Shown: in pieces, positions 32,822 to 43,122 of the stretch
Layout of the letters: each line of letters begins with the position of its first letter
Numbering within the stretch: position 1 is the stretch's first letter
Assembly: GCF_003259435.1 (NCBI RefSeq)
Contig: NZ_QLMA01000011.1
Coordinates: 1 to 64,000 of the forward strand
Source: Chitinophaga dinghuensis
GTDB taxonomy: Bacteria > Bacteroidota > Bacteroidia > Chitinophagales > Chitinophagaceae
DNA length: 64,000 nucleotides
Direction of reading: 5' to 3'
Translations under genes and position numbers: made by a program
The notes under the pieces: generated by a model
What the model was told of the DNA's origin: nothing
Databases searched by the model: none
The model's input: only the letters and a program-made list of their open reading frames with translations

Positions 32822-35104
32822 TTACTTTTTTCCAGTGAACGTATATGCAATACCGAAGTTGAATGTTTGTCGGGGTCCTACGCGATAAGTAACGCCATAA
32901 GCAGATTTTTCCGCAGTGGTAGCATATAATCTGTCGCCCACATTCATACAGTTAATCCAGCATTCAAAGCTTCTGTAACCATATCCTGCACGCAGATTGA
33001 ACAGGTCATAGCCGCCATACATAGCTGTATTTGCCGGGTCCATATAGTAACTACCAATATGCTGCCATTCGCCTCCCAGTCTGAAACCTTTCAGCAAAGC
33101 GGGTTTCCAGGTAATCTCGCTATTGGTAATCCAAAGTGGCGCACCATTCATGCGATTGTTATCAAAGGTTTTACTACCATCAAAATAGGCATCGAAGGTA
33201 TGCAACGCATAAGTACCGCTGGTGCGTATAAAGAGGCTTTTCAACAGGTTATATTTCACATTCCATTCAATACCCCGATGCAAAGTAGCACCGGTATTCT
33301 GATTCATGTAACTGCCATCTGCCTGCTGCACACTGATGATTTCGTTGGTACCGGTCATTCTATACAGACTGATATCTGCATAACCTTTGTTATGTCCAAA
33401 TCCAAACCAGCCACCTACTTCATAGTTGTTGTAAGTAGCCTGTTGCAGCACCGGCACTTTCACTCCCTGGTAGAGATCTGATATATTCGGCGGTGCAAAT
33501 CCTCTGCTGTAATTCGCATACAGTCCGCGGTTACGACCGAGGTTGTAAGTAAGACCCAATTTGGGTGTCAGCGCATTGAAGTTATTGCGTTCACTAGGTG
33601 CGCCTGTATATGCAGACGGGGTCAGGTGATTCACGAAATTATAATCCATCCGATCGTAACGCATAGCCGCAACGACTCTCATATTATTGACAGGCGACAA
33701 TTCAAACTGTGCATACGCAGCAGTATTCAGGAGTCCTACTTTATAATCCGTCAGCACAGAATCTGTTTGCTGGTAGCCGGTATAATATCCGGCAGCATTT
33801 TTATCGATCGTGATAAATCCGGCATGATAGGTAGCGGGGCTATAATCCAGGCTGGCGCCGGCAATGAAAGCGGCATCTTTCCAGGAGAAGCGTTTCTTGT
33901 GTTGTACAATCAGGCCATAGCTGTGGAAAGCATCGCTGTTGATCTGACCATTCGCCTTCAGCGGATTGCTGGTGGATTTGATTGAATAGAATGGATTCTG
34001 TCCGATATCGCTATGACGATAAAAAGCGGTGAAAGAAGTGCTGTTGGTCGCATTCCAATCTTGCTCCAGCGTGCTGCGGATGCGCAGTGCCTGTACATCG
34101 CGGTACGTGAATGTCTGGAAATTGCGGTAATCCTTGCTATAGAAATGAGCGCTATCGAGTCCGCCGATCTGATCTGTATGATAGTTGATCAAAGTAGCGG
34201 CGTTGGTCCATTTTGTTTTTGGGCTTGCCTGATACACTGTTTTCAGGCTCAGACCCAGCTTGTGAAAATCGCTGTGATCCATATAGCCATTGGATTGGTT
34301 GGCATAATATCCGGAGATGACTGCCCCCCATTTACCGCTGGTTCCACTGGCACTGAAATCTGTGCGTTTATAGCCCCAGTTGCTCATTTCTGCCTGTACT
34401 TTAGCGGTGGGTACCAGTGTAGGCGACAGTGTGATAAAATTCACTGCGCCGCCAACAGCTTCACTGCCGTAAAGAGAAGATGCCGGACCACGGATCACCT
34501 CTATATTTCTGAGGGCCGCCATGTTTATTTCGATAAGAGCGTTGTGGTTAAAATCGCCCACCGTACGAATGGGAATGCCGTCTTCCAGATATAAAAACAA
34601 ACTTTTATAACCAATCGGCTGACGAATAGCCATGGTATGTTGTTCGTTTCCCAGGTCTACCATGTAAACGCCACTGACTTTATTCAGTACACGATCCAAA
34701 GTGGTAGCCTTTGTTTCCTGCAAGGTTTGCGGAGATATGGTGCTGATGGCCACTGGCGCATCGGTACGATATTGCTTATCTCGGGAGGAAGACACAATGA
34801 TTTCATTTAAGTTGGCTGCCAGCGGTTCCAGGTAGACGACAGTCGCTCTCCCCATTGCCGCCACTGGCAGCTGCCGGGGAATGTATCCTACGCAGGAAAT
34901 ACGCACAGAATCTGCCGTTCCTGTTGCCAGTGAAAATGCGCCTTTTTCATCGCATACGCATCCTTTACTATTATGTAGTACGCTGACAACAGCGCCTGGC
35001 AATGCTTCTTTGGTAGAATTATCAGCAATACGTCCGTGTATTTGCTGGGCATGACTGTACAAGGCAGCCACACACGCAATGATGAGTAAACAACATTGTT
35101 TCAT
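32822..35104 (-). CDS. TonB-dependent outer-membrane receptor with CarboxypepD_reg-like domain
   Basis: A 760-residue outer-membrane receptor. It has a signal peptide (MKQCCLLIIACVAALYSHAQ), a carboxypeptidase-regulatory-like domain (about 22-95, IHGRIADNSTKEALPGAVVSVL), a plug domain (about 105-220, VIRGPASSLYGSEAVGGAVNFI near 200-220) and a 22-strand barrel with a terminal aromatic strand. It is shorter than SusC-type nutrient receptors (about 1000) and has no SusD partner, fitting a metal or cofactor receptor. The regulatory domain contains a GCVCDE pair of Cys. Neighbours are a Cys/His-rich exported peptide upstream and a CxCC-containing lipoprotein downstream, which points to a metal ligand by inference. 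Confidence 0.92.
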   Translation of the reverse strand: MKQCCLLIIACVAALYSHAQQIHGRIADNSTKEALPGAVVSVLHNSKGCVCDEKGAFSLATGTADSVRISCVGYIPRQLPVAAMGRATVVYLEPLAANLNEIIVSSSRDKQYRTDAPVAISTISPQTLQETKATTLDRVLNKVSGVYMVDLGNEQHTMAIRQPIGYKSLFLYLEDGIPIRTVGDFNHNALIEINMAALRNIEVIRGPASSLYGSEAVGGAVNFITLSPTLVPTAKVQAEMSNWGYKRTDFSASGTSGKWGAVISGYYANQSNGYMDHSDFHKLGLSLKTVYQASPKTKWTNAATLINYHTDQIGGLDSAHFYSKDYRNFQTFTYRDVQALRIRSTLEQDWNATNSTSFTAFYRHSDIGQNPFYSIKSTSNPLKANGQINSDAFHSYGLIVQHKKRFSWKDAAFIAGASLDYSPATYHAGFITIDKNAAGYYTGYQQTDSVLTDYKVGLLNTAAYAQFELSPVNNMRVVAAMRYDRMDYNFVNHLTPSAYTGAPSERNNFNALTPKLGLTYNLGRNRGLYANYSRGFAPPNISDLYQGVKVPVLQQATYNNYEVGGWFGFGHNKGYADISLYRMTGTNEIISVQQADGSYMNQNTGATLHRGIEWNVKYNLLKSLFIRTSGTYALHTFDAYFDGSKTFDNNRMNGAPLWITNSEITWKPALLKGFRLGGEWQHIGSYYMDPANTAMYGGYDLFNLRAGYGYRSFECWINCMNVGDRLYATTAEKSAYGVTYRVGPRQTFNFGIAYTFTGKK

Positions 35105-35260
35105 ATGGATACAATAATGTAGTCGGTACTGACAAATATCAATACAGCGCAATCACATGACCTTGCGGAGCAGGACGATGCTACGCTGATGCAAATGAAA
35201 TTTTTTGTTCAGCCCGATGATGGTTAATCAGGTAAAATAAGAATGTAGTTAGTGGATTGA
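35105..35260. other. 156-bp gap between the TonB receptor and Cys-rich genes
   Basis: No exact TAnnTTTG element and no strong hairpin are visible. The receptor gene may be transcribed from the Cys-rich gene's promoter at 35640-35647 or from an unrecognised promoter here. Confidence 0.4.
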
Positions 35261-35632
35261 TTAGCTGAGGAGCCACTGAGGGGGGTGGAAAATAGCAAAT
35301 ACGGGTGTAGGAAGATGAGGATTATTATAATATCCGAAATGCGCTACAATACTGGGTTCAGGATGTTCCAGGAAGTTCTGTAGGTCGTTGACAAACATCA
35401 CTTCGAAACGTTCTTTCCCGCTGTTCCCATTTTTTTCCTGCTGAGCATCTTTCTCCAGTTCCTTCCGAAGATAACAACGACCATTACAGTGCATTTGAGG
35501 CTTGTCTTTGTTCTCACAAAGGTTCTGTGCCACGAAGGACTGATTCGTCCAGTATTGCAGCACAATAAGCCCTTTGCTGCAATTCTCGAGCAACAGTCCG
35601 GCGAACACTAATATGATTACAAAGTATTTCAA
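35261..35632 (-). CDS. Cys/His-rich exported small protein, metal-locus candidate
   Basis: A 123-residue protein with an N-terminal hydrophobic signal (about 1-20, with Cys18 as a possible lipid site). The middle carries LCENKDKPQMHCNGRCYLRK: Cys39, His48, Cys49 and Cys53, spaced like a metal-binding loop (H-C-x3-C). The C-terminus has several His residues (His90, His98, His106, His116). I recall similar proteins with the CNGKCYL word next to TonB receptors in other Bacteroidota, but I know of no assigned function. Here too it is upstream of a receptor on the same strand. Metal binding is an inference from the residues. Confidence 0.7.
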   Translation of the reverse strand: MKYFVIILVFAGLLLENCSKGLIVLQYWTNQSFVAQNLCENKDKPQMHCNGRCYLRKELEKDAQQEKNGNSGKERFEVMFVNDLQNFLEHPEPSIVAHFGYYNNPHLPTPVFAIFHPPQWLLS

Positions 35633-35639
35633 ATCCCCG

Positions 35640-35647
35640 CAAAGATA
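35640..35647 (-). promoter_or_regulatory. -7 promoter element for the Cys-rich gene
   Basis: CAAAGATA on the plus strand is TATCTTTG on the minus strand, only 7 nt before the start codon at 35632, predicting a leaderless or near-leaderless message. Confidence 0.5.
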
Positions 35648-35740
35648 GGATCTAAATTGAAAAATAGTTAGGAGAAATCTCTTGGATCATATATAAGTAT
35701 TGGCCATACGATAGCTGGCTGTCTCCCTACATAAAAATAA

Positions 35741-35771
35741 AAAAGGATGCCTTTTGGTAAGGCATCCTTTT
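35741..35771 (-). terminator. sprA terminator
   Basis: Perfect 13-bp arms (35741-35753 and 35759-35771) with loop TTGGT. The minus-strand transcript continues into TTATTTTTATG. It is 25 bp past the sprA stop codon. Confidence 0.9.
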
Positions 35772-35795
35772 CATATGAAGGTTTAACAATAAATG

Positions 35796-38700
35796 TTACT
35801 GGGATAATACAAAGCGGAAGGTAATACCGCCTCTTGTATTGGTGATCGGATATGCGGACGATATCGCCGGAATCGTCTGCGAGCGATCGTAGAAGAAGCG
35901 CAGGTTCAGACGGTTATTCACCACATAGTCGATCGAAGGCGCAATCCTGAGTACTTTCTGACCACTCGTAGGGATCACCTGATCGGCATCCAGTCGGTTA
36001 TTCACGGTTTTATCATCACGTAAACTCAGGTCCAGTCGGATATTCAGGTCATTCTGGAGGCGTTTGTTACCATCTTTATTAATTGCAAACGGCAACGTCA
36101 CACCACGTATACGATAACCGCCACCAATCGCAATTTCAGTAGAACGCAGCTCTGTCAGCTGGTAATCGATGAGACTGAGACTTAGGCTACGGGACTTCTT
36201 GAATTCGATCCTGGCATTGAGGGTACTCTTGAAGGTCATATCAATACCGATCAAAGGAACGAAAGCCTCTGTCATGGTCAGATTCGGCACCATAAAATAT
36301 GGATAGTAGTTGCCGGAGATGGTATCTCTGAACGCCGGATATCCTGCCAGTCGCGGATCTTCAAAGTACATGGAAGTATTGAAAGAGCTCATACTCAAAG
36401 TACCAGTGTACTTATGGGTCAAGGTCAGGTTAGTCAGGAAGTTTTTGAACGGTTCTAATTTAGCCAGACCATTGTAAGTGAGCGCCCAGTTTGGTTTCGG
36501 GAAGTAATTGCTGAACGGATTACTTTTCACATTATCATTACCCTGTTTTAACAACCCGATATTTTCCGGACTCTTACCCGTATAAGCCGCCATGAAGGCC
36601 GGGATCAACACATCCTGCGCATACCTGGTATAACCATAACGGTAAGTAGGATCTTTCGGATCGTAGTAAGGAACGTTAGGGTCCTTATTGTAAGGGTTTG
36701 CAGCACCCAGTCTGTTGGAAATGATATTACGGTAACTTTCAAACCTTCTGAATGTTTCTGATACGCCATCAGCCGTATTGATATTACCAAACAAGGTTTT
36801 CACTGCGATGTAGGTAATTTCAAAACCGCCAGCATCATATGGACTCAAGTGTTGGAATCCGGTGGTATCATCCACTTTCTTGAACAACTCTGCATGCGTT
36901 TTGGTAAATGACTTGGTCATATTCAAATCGATACGTAGGTCATTCACTGGTTCCAACTGTGCCTGTAAATCCCAACGTTGTGTAAACTGTTGCTGGAATT
37001 GGAGGTTGAGTAACGGATCTGGCGTAATGATACCTTTTGCCGCAAAGCGATCCATCCATGCTCTGTCTGGCTGATATCCCAATACGAAGTTCAGTCCCGG
37101 CGACATGGTTGCCCAGTTCATACCTAATACCTTGGTACTATCCAAATAACCCGGCATACGCGTACCTGCATTTTCATTGAAGTTGAAGCTTACGCGTTTC
37201 AACATCATCAAGGTTTTGAAGGCAGCGCGCACAAAATCGGATACTTCTTCTGCATTGTTGTTATTCTGGTTATTGCCAGCTGCTTTGGGGTCCTTCGAAT
37301 TATTAGCGCCTTGTTTGTTATTCTGATTATTATTGGAAGAAGAGCTTGGTCTGCGCATATTGATGGAGCGCAGGAACTTCGACTTATTATATAACTCTGT
37401 GAATTTCAGCTCGGCAGTAAGGGTTTTCTGATTGGAGTTTTCAATCGCATTACCCAAATACAGCGCCAGCTGGGAAGCGCCATTCCAGTGGTATTCCGTA
37501 CCATAAGAGATGGCTACGTTTGTCCAGTTCAGGGCCGGGAACTTAGCGGTAGGCAAAGTATAGGTGAAGTTTGCCTGATGCATGTAGGTAGTGGTACGTC
37601 CGCCTTTCCAGAAGTTGCCCCACACGGTATCTTTCTTCGCAGTGGTATTGATGCGGCCATCTGGTTCATCAATACGGGCTCTGTTCACCGCATTAAACTC
37701 GATGTTGATACTGCGGGTAAGATCCCATTTGAAGTTATAATATCTGTCAAAAGTGAAATACTTATTATAGGTTTCCGGCAGTTGATATTTCACATCTCCG
37801 CCTACGTTCCTCACTCTCGTAGCTCCAAACTGACGGGACACATCTGCACGGAAACTCAGGATACTAGGTACATAGTTGATATTGAAATCTTTCACCAGAT
37901 CCAGCCAGTGGGTTTTGGTTTTTATCAACCTTTTAAACGGCTCCCAATAACGTTGTTCGCCGGCATAACTATATCCCAGACCGCCTCTGTGCTTGGTCAG
38001 CACATCGTTCTGGATCAGTGGATTATGTCTGTTGATCTGAGAGAAAGAATAACTCACATCAAAGTTTTCAATATCCCAGAGATGCCGTTTTCCTTTGCTG
38101 GTTTTCAGCTTTCTTACATTCGTAAAGTTCAGACTCGTGATGGAAGTGAAGTCTTGCGCATTTTTGCGGATAGAATCTCTTTCATGTTTATTTCTGGCCA
38201 GGTCCAGCTTATCTTTCAGCTTGATATCCAGGTCATATGGATCATATTCCGGATTGCTGGCAGATTGTGAATAACCGGCATAGACGGGTACAGAGATGGC
38301 CGCTTTTTTAGGCAGCAGTTTACCTAAGTCCAGATTGGCAGCGGCGTCGTATTGCAGGAAGTTATCCCTGAATCTTTCGTTCACGCGCTGATCAATATTT
38401 CCGAATCCGGCAGTATGCATGTTACCCGAGACGGAAATGGTACCCAGATCTGATAACTGGATGTCTACCCTACCGAGGGCAGCGTACCCTCCTTTCTCAT
38501 CAAAATCTGCTAATCGTAATTCATCCAACCAGATTTCTGCACATTTCGGCATACCATCATCTTTCGGATTGAGGATACCGATCATCATGGTTCTCGCATC
38601 GCCCAGGCTAGGATTACCTACTACCGACATAAAGTTTCCATGCTCATCTTTTACTGGTGTGAGCGGATAAGGCAGTAATGGCGAACAGGAGTCGCACATA

Positions 38701-41700
38701 TTTCGCTGTTGTTTCAGTCGGGTAAGGTTAGCCAGTACTACATCCAGGCTATTGGAATCAGGCCAGATGAGACTTGGATTTGTTTTACCTCCGGATACCA
38801 GCGGATCGGTTACTTTCAGTGGAATACGATACTCGTAATAGTTGCTTACAAAGTCGCTACCAAAACGGATAACTGCCTGTACATCGCCATCATGGAGGGC
38901 GCCGGAACCTTGCATCGCTTCCGCGTGAATGTACATCTGCATTCTCTTATACTGACGCATATCCATATTCAGGGTCTTGTACACTGCGCGGATATCGCCG
39001 TCTTTCAGATTGCAGACCTGCAGGGAGAGTGATTGTTCATTCAGCTGCAGGGTAGTATTGTTGGTACTGATGGTATTCTGACGCACCACGCCATTTGGCA
39101 GTACGTAGTTAATTGGTTCACGGGAAGAGTTTTCTTCGATATTTACCGCGGCCTGATTAAAAGTAGTGCTGTTATCTAATGGAACAGGATCGCCTGGTTT
39201 CAGTTCATAATCGTATTTACGCCATTGGCTGCGCACCAGTTCCAGTTTACCAAAACGAAGCACGATAGAATCCTGGAAGTTGGTCAGGAACATACGCATG
39301 AAGCGGATGGACTTGAAGTCAGGAATGTTACCTACTCTGGTATCATACTGGTTGATGGGCACTTTAAACTGATACCATGTTTCCTCAGAAGTTGCTCCGT
39401 TGGCCAGTTTAACGTTTGCGATGATCTTATCTACGAGGAAGTTTTTACCTACTTCCATGTTTGGTTTCAGATCGATGCGGTACTGGAAATATTCTTCTGT
39501 TTCATTCAGCGTATTATCTCTGTTCAGATCCTCTGACTCAGGGATATTTGTAGCCGCAGAAGAATAGGTGGAGTTACCGGTGGAAGCCGGAGAGTTACCT
39601 TCCGGGTTGTTATAGTTCTTATATCTTCCAAGGATAGTAGTATTGCTATAGTCCCGGTAATGTTTGTAGTTATCGTTTGAAGGATCGGAGTGAGCCAGTT
39701 GTCCAATTGGGGAACCGGCGCCGAAGTTCATATCAATACTATCCAGGTATTTTTTAAAGAACACCTGTTCATCTGCTGTTTGCAGACCATCATAACCGAC
39801 GTCCTGGAAGGCACGGATAGCGGGGTCGTTGTCGAATGCCTGTGTGATCTGTTGTTGGAATTTAGGAATGCGGCCCCAGTTGGAAGAATCCAGTTTATTG
39901 GTTTCTTTCGGATTAGGCAGACCGTTTTCGAAGAATTTCTTGGAATCTTTCAGGATATCCTCAGACACGTTACCCAAGTTGAAATACAGTTGACCGCCGG
40001 CAGGATTGGTCATTGCGTTGAATGGGTCCTGAATCCAGAATTCAATGTATTCAATATTGGCTGTTTCGAAGTCGCTGTTATCGATGGCGCGCATAATACC
40101 GCCCCAACGGGTGTTTGGCCGAAGCAGTTTACCGTTTCTGTCCATAGCCAGCGGGCTGTTGGTGAAGTTATACGGGCCGCGGTCTTTTGGATAGTAAGCC
40201 AAATCCAGGGTACTGAGCTGGCTCTGACCGAAGTCGGTAGATTTATTCTTGAAAACTTCATTCTGGTACACGAGGCGTACGCGGGGATCTGACTGTTGGT
40301 CTTTGTCTATACCGGCAGGCAGATTAGGGGATTGTGGTAGTTGCAGGGTTGGCTCGATGATATACCAGGCCAGTTTTGCTCTGTTTTTACCGTAATCCAG
40401 GATGTTATTGTATTCTGCTTCTGGGAAAAGTATTTGTCCGGAGGCGTCTGTAGCGCCTTTCGGAGTAGATGCCAATGCCCAGTTGGTAGCAGGGAATTTC
40501 AGATCATAACCGCTTTTCACCCCTTCGAAGTCGTCGATGTAGCTAACGCCTTGTTTACTTCCGGGTTGGTTGATCAGTTTACTATGGCCAGGGAATAAGC
40601 GGGCCACCTCTCCGGTAAACATGATATTGGACGGCGCTTTGGATTGGAAGTTTGGCAGTTTGTTCAGGAATTTGGTGAGTCCTTTCCATTCTGAGTTATA
40701 GTTCACATCAAAGCCTACCATGGTATTTTTGATAGGGTCGTCGCCGTAGTTCACCTTTTGATAGTATGGTCTTTCGCTCATCCGGACTACGGTACCGCCT
40801 ACACTGAGTTTATCATTTACGAGGTAGTCGAAGCGTGTTCCGAAGTAATTTCGGACTTGTTGTCCGAAGAGGGAGTTATTTTCATACTGCACATTGATCG
40901 GAACGCCAGCATTGAGTACGCCGCCATTGATGATTTTCAGTCGGCCGAGGTTATAGTCGATGATATAATCCACGTTTTCACGGAGTAACTGACCACCAGC
41001 GGTAACGGTTACTGATCCTGGCGGGATATTAGGCGCCAGGCTGATTTCCGAGGAGGTAGCAGATTTATAGGAGCCGCGCAGTACGTACCTGTTCAATTGA
41101 GGGAACTGTTGCGCCACTACTTTGATGGAGTCGTACAGTACTTTGTACAGGTATTGTTTTTCCAGGTTTACGTCTCCGTTGAAGGCTTTTTTGAGGCCAT
41201 CGCCGAAAGGTTCCAGCATTGGGAACATCATGCGGCCGTTCATGGAGTTGATCGTATACCCTTCCACGTAGTCGAATACCCCATCTGGCTGAGGGTCTCC
41301 CTGGTTGTTGAGCCGGTCGAGGTTCAGTATGGTGATGATTGGTGCGCCGGCGTAGGAGCCTTGTGCATCAGGGATATAACGTTTATCGCTTGGAGGTCTG
41401 CCTTCTGCGCCAGGGTCTTTATAATAGACGTCCAGTTTAAAATCTTCTTTATTCAACGCATATCCGCCGGTGTTGTAGATGTTTTTCATCATCAGGTCCC
41501 AGATAGGGAGCGTTGGTCTGGCGGAAGTAGCTTTCAGGAGTTTCAGGAAGAGTACTGGCTGGTTGGCAGAGTTGTTTTGATCTGGCGGTACGTCCTGGGA
41601 GAACTCCCCTACCTTATATACCTTACCGTTGTAGGTATATTGAAAGGCGACAGCCAGGACTTCGTCTGGCTGTAGTTGTTGGTTTAGGGAGATGAAACCT

Positions 41701-43088
41701 AATTGTTTATTCACCGTGTACTCTGTAGAATCGAGTTTACGGGCAAATGTTTTTTCGAATTCCGAGACGGGTTGCAGTCCTAATGCCAGCAATCGCGAGA
41801 CGGCAGTTCCGGTGGCTCTGCTACTGGGGTCATTGATTAACCGCGGGTAGAGGTCATTGACGCCATTGTCTGGCAGATGGGAACTGGTGAGTACTGCGAT
41901 GCCGGAGTTGAAAGGTTTGTATTCGCCTAAATCCATGAGGCCCACGATATCGCGGGTTTGTGTTGTAACACCTGTTTTATTGGTTACCCAGACTTCTAAT
42001 CGGGTGATGGTTGCTAATGACTGGATGATAGGGAGTTTGGCCATAGCGTAATTGAACGTATCCCTAAAGAACTGTGAGAGGAGGAAGTGTCTGTTGTCTT
42101 CATACTCATCGGCTCTTATGTTAAAGTCCTGCACCATGGTCCCGCCTTTCAGTTGAAGGTTTTGTTTCTGGGATTTCTGGTTGGACAGAACGGAGGTTAC
42201 TGTCAGTCGGCCAAACTGTAATTGTGTTTTCACCCCAAACAGTGATTGCACTCCGGAGATGAGGGAGCTACGGAGGGGGAAGCTGACATTACCGGCTTCA
42301 ATTTTCTTGATAATTTCGTCTTGGTAGCCGGTATATTCGAGTTTAATTTGGTTTTCGAAATCGAATGCGGACTGGGTGTTATAGTTGGTGATAATTTTGA
42401 GTTTATCGCCAATTTTACCTGTCACGTTCATATTGATACCCATATCGAAGTTGAAGCCCCCATTTTTGCGGGCTTGTTCTACGAGAACGGGGTTTTTGAT
42501 ATTCTGGCCTTGGTATCCGAAGGTGAGGTCGAGGCTACCTTGTGGGATGATATCGACTTTACTGCCGCCGAAAATCCTGTCGAACAGGTTATTTCCGTTG
42601 TACATAGTGGGGCCGTTACCTTTCTGGTTCAAATTTCCCAGTGTACTGGCTCTTTTCTGCCAGTAGTTCTGTTCACTTTGCGCAGCCTGCATCTTATAGA
42701 ATTCGTCAAAACTCATATAAGTGGGGTTACGATAATACTGGTTACCGATTTTTTCGGTAACGGTGTATTGTTTTGTAACGGGGTCGTACTCGACTGTTTT
42801 GTTGATGTTAGCAGGGTCCTTGAGATCCAGCGCATTTTTGGACGTAGGATCAGTAATACTGGGGCCACGTCTGTCCTGCAAGGGATATTTCAAGGTATCT
42901 TTTTTCGACTTGGTTGAATCCGGGAGTGTTACAGCCGGAGGGGGAGTATCCCTTTCCGGCGCCCGGGTTTCGTTTACAGCTGCAGACAAATGCATTCCTC
43001 CTTTTCGGTCCCTGGCGGCAGTGTCAACAATGATAAAAGATACAATTCCTATTACTGCAAAAACACCCAAAGGTTTCTTACTTGCCAA
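35796..43088 (-). CDS. sprA: T9SS outer-membrane translocon protein SprA (Sov)
   Basis: A 2430-residue protein, the largest gene here. SprA forms the outer-membrane channel of the type IX secretion system and is needed for gliding in motile relatives. It has an N-terminal hydrophobic signal (about 8-26), two SprA N-terminal beta domains, and a long beta-barrel region ending in an aromatic-rich strand (GGITFRFVLSQ). The only start with a full signal peptide is TTG at 43088; the first in-frame ATG is 31 codons later and would remove the signal. ruvA lies 34 bp upstream on the same strand, as I recall for Flavobacterium johnsoniae. Cargo candidates in the window are the genes at 25778 and 28469. 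Confidence 0.95.
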   Translation of the reverse strand: MASKKPLGVFAVIGIVSFIIVDTAARDRKGGMHLSAAVNETRAPERDTPPPAVTLPDSTKSKKDTLKYPLQDRRGPSITDPTSKNALDLKDPANINKTVEYDPVTKQYTVTEKIGNQYYRNPTYMSFDEFYKMQAAQSEQNYWQKRASTLGNLNQKGNGPTMYNGNNLFDRIFGGSKVDIIPQGSLDLTFGYQGQNIKNPVLVEQARKNGGFNFDMGINMNVTGKIGDKLKIITNYNTQSAFDFENQIKLEYTGYQDEIIKKIEAGNVSFPLRSSLISGVQSLFGVKTQLQFGRLTVTSVLSNQKSQKQNLQLKGGTMVQDFNIRADEYEDNRHFLLSQFFRDTFNYAMAKLPIIQSLATITRLEVWVTNKTGVTTQTRDIVGLMDLGEYKPFNSGIAVLTSSHLPDNGVNDLYPRLINDPSSRATGTAVSRLLALGLQPVSEFEKTFARKLDSTEYTVNKQLGFISLNQQLQPDEVLAVAFQYTYNGKVYKVGEFSQDVPPDQNNSANQPVLFLKLLKATSARPTLPIWDLMMKNIYNTGGYALNKEDFKLDVYYKDPGAEGRPPSDKRYIPDAQGSYAGAPIITILNLDRLNNQGDPQPDGVFDYVEGYTINSMNGRMMFPMLEPFGDGLKKAFNGDVNLEKQYLYKVLYDSIKVVAQQFPQLNRYVLRGSYKSATSSEISLAPNIPPGSVTVTAGGQLLRENVDYIIDYNLGRLKIINGGVLNAGVPINVQYENNSLFGQQVRNYFGTRFDYLVNDKLSVGGTVVRMSERPYYQKVNYGDDPIKNTMVGFDVNYNSEWKGLTKFLNKLPNFQSKAPSNIMFTGEVARLFPGHSKLINQPGSKQGVSYIDDFEGVKSGYDLKFPATNWALASTPKGATDASGQILFPEAEYNNILDYGKNRAKLAWYIIEPTLQLPQSPNLPAGIDKDQQSDPRVRLVYQNEVFKNKSTDFGQSQLSTLDLAYYPKDRGPYNFTNSPLAMDRNGKLLRPNTRWGGIMRAIDNSDFETANIEYIEFWIQDPFNAMTNPAGGQLYFNLGNVSEDILKDSKKFFENGLPNPKETNKLDSSNWGRIPKFQQQITQAFDNDPAIRAFQDVGYDGLQTADEQVFFKKYLDSIDMNFGAGSPIGQLAHSDPSNDNYKHYRDYSNTTILGRYKNYNNPEGNSPASTGNSTYSSAATNIPESEDLNRDNTLNETEEYFQYRIDLKPNMEVGKNFLVDKIIANVKLANGATSEETWYQFKVPINQYDTRVGNIPDFKSIRFMRMFLTNFQDSIVLRFGKLELVRSQWRKYDYELKPGDPVPLDNSTTFNQAAVNIEENSSREPINYVLPNGVVRQNTISTNNTTLQLNEQSLSLQVCNLKDGDIRAVYKTLNMDMRQYKRMQMYIHAEAMQGSGALHDGDVQAVIRFGSDFVSNYYEYRIPLKVTDPLVSGGKTNPSLIWPDSNSLDVVLANLTRLKQQRNMCDSCSPLLPYPLTPVKDEHGNFMSVVGNPSLGDARTMMIGILNPKDDGMPKCAEIWLDELRLADFDEKGGYAALGRVDIQLSDLGTISVSGNMHTAGFGNIDQRVNERFRDNFLQYDAAANLDLGKLLPKKAAISVPVYAGYSQSASNPEYDPYDLDIKLKDKLDLARNKHERDSIRKNAQDFTSITSLNFTNVRKLKTSKGKRHLWDIENFDVSYSFSQINRHNPLIQNDVLTKHRGGLGYSYAGEQRYWEPFKRLIKTKTHWLDLVKDFNINYVPSILSFRADVSRQFGATRVRNVGGDVKYQLPETYNKYFTFDRYYNFKWDLTRSINIEFNAVNRARIDEPDGRINTTAKKDTVWGNFWKGGRTTTYMHQANFTYTLPTAKFPALNWTNVAISYGTEYHWNGASQLALYLGNAIENSNQKTLTAELKFTELYNKSKFLRSINMRRPSSSSNNNQNNKQGANNSKDPKAAGNNQNNNNAEEVSDFVRAAFKTLMMLKRVSFNFNENAGTRMPGYLDSTKVLGMNWATMSPGLNFVLGYQPDRAWMDRFAAKGIITPDPLLNLQFQQQFTQRWDLQAQLEPVNDLRIDLNMTKSFTKTHAELFKKVDDTTGFQHLSPYDAGGFEITYIAVKTLFGNINTADGVSETFRRFESYRNIISNRLGAANPYNKDPNVPYYDPKDPTYRYGYTRYAQDVLIPAFMAAYTGKSPENIGLLKQGNDNVKSNPFSNYFPKPNWALTYNGLAKLEPFKNFLTNLTLTHKYTGTLSMSSFNTSMYFEDPRLAGYPAFRDTISGNYYPYFMVPNLTMTEAFVPLIGIDMTFKSTLNARIEFKKSRSLSLSLIDYQLTELRSTEIAIGGGYRIRGVTLPFAINKDGNKRLQNDLNIRLDLSLRDDKTVNNRLDADQVIPTSGQKVLRIAPSIDYVVNNRLNLRFFYDRSQTIPAISSAYPITNTRGGITFRFVLSQ

Positions 43089-43122
43089 GAAAAATAGGTT
43101 TTTATAGAGGTATTAACATAAA

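Noticed and set aside
32817..32850. Longer start for the BNR lipoprotein overlapping the TonB receptor gene
   Set aside because: The ATG at 32817 gives a proper lipoprotein signal peptide and 4-bp spacing to the receptor gene.
37488..38270. 260-codon plus-strand frame antisense to sprA, and other long antisense frames in 37488-43107
   Set aside because: They lie inside a clearly conserved SprA coding frame, show no family similarity and have the composition expected of antisense shadows.
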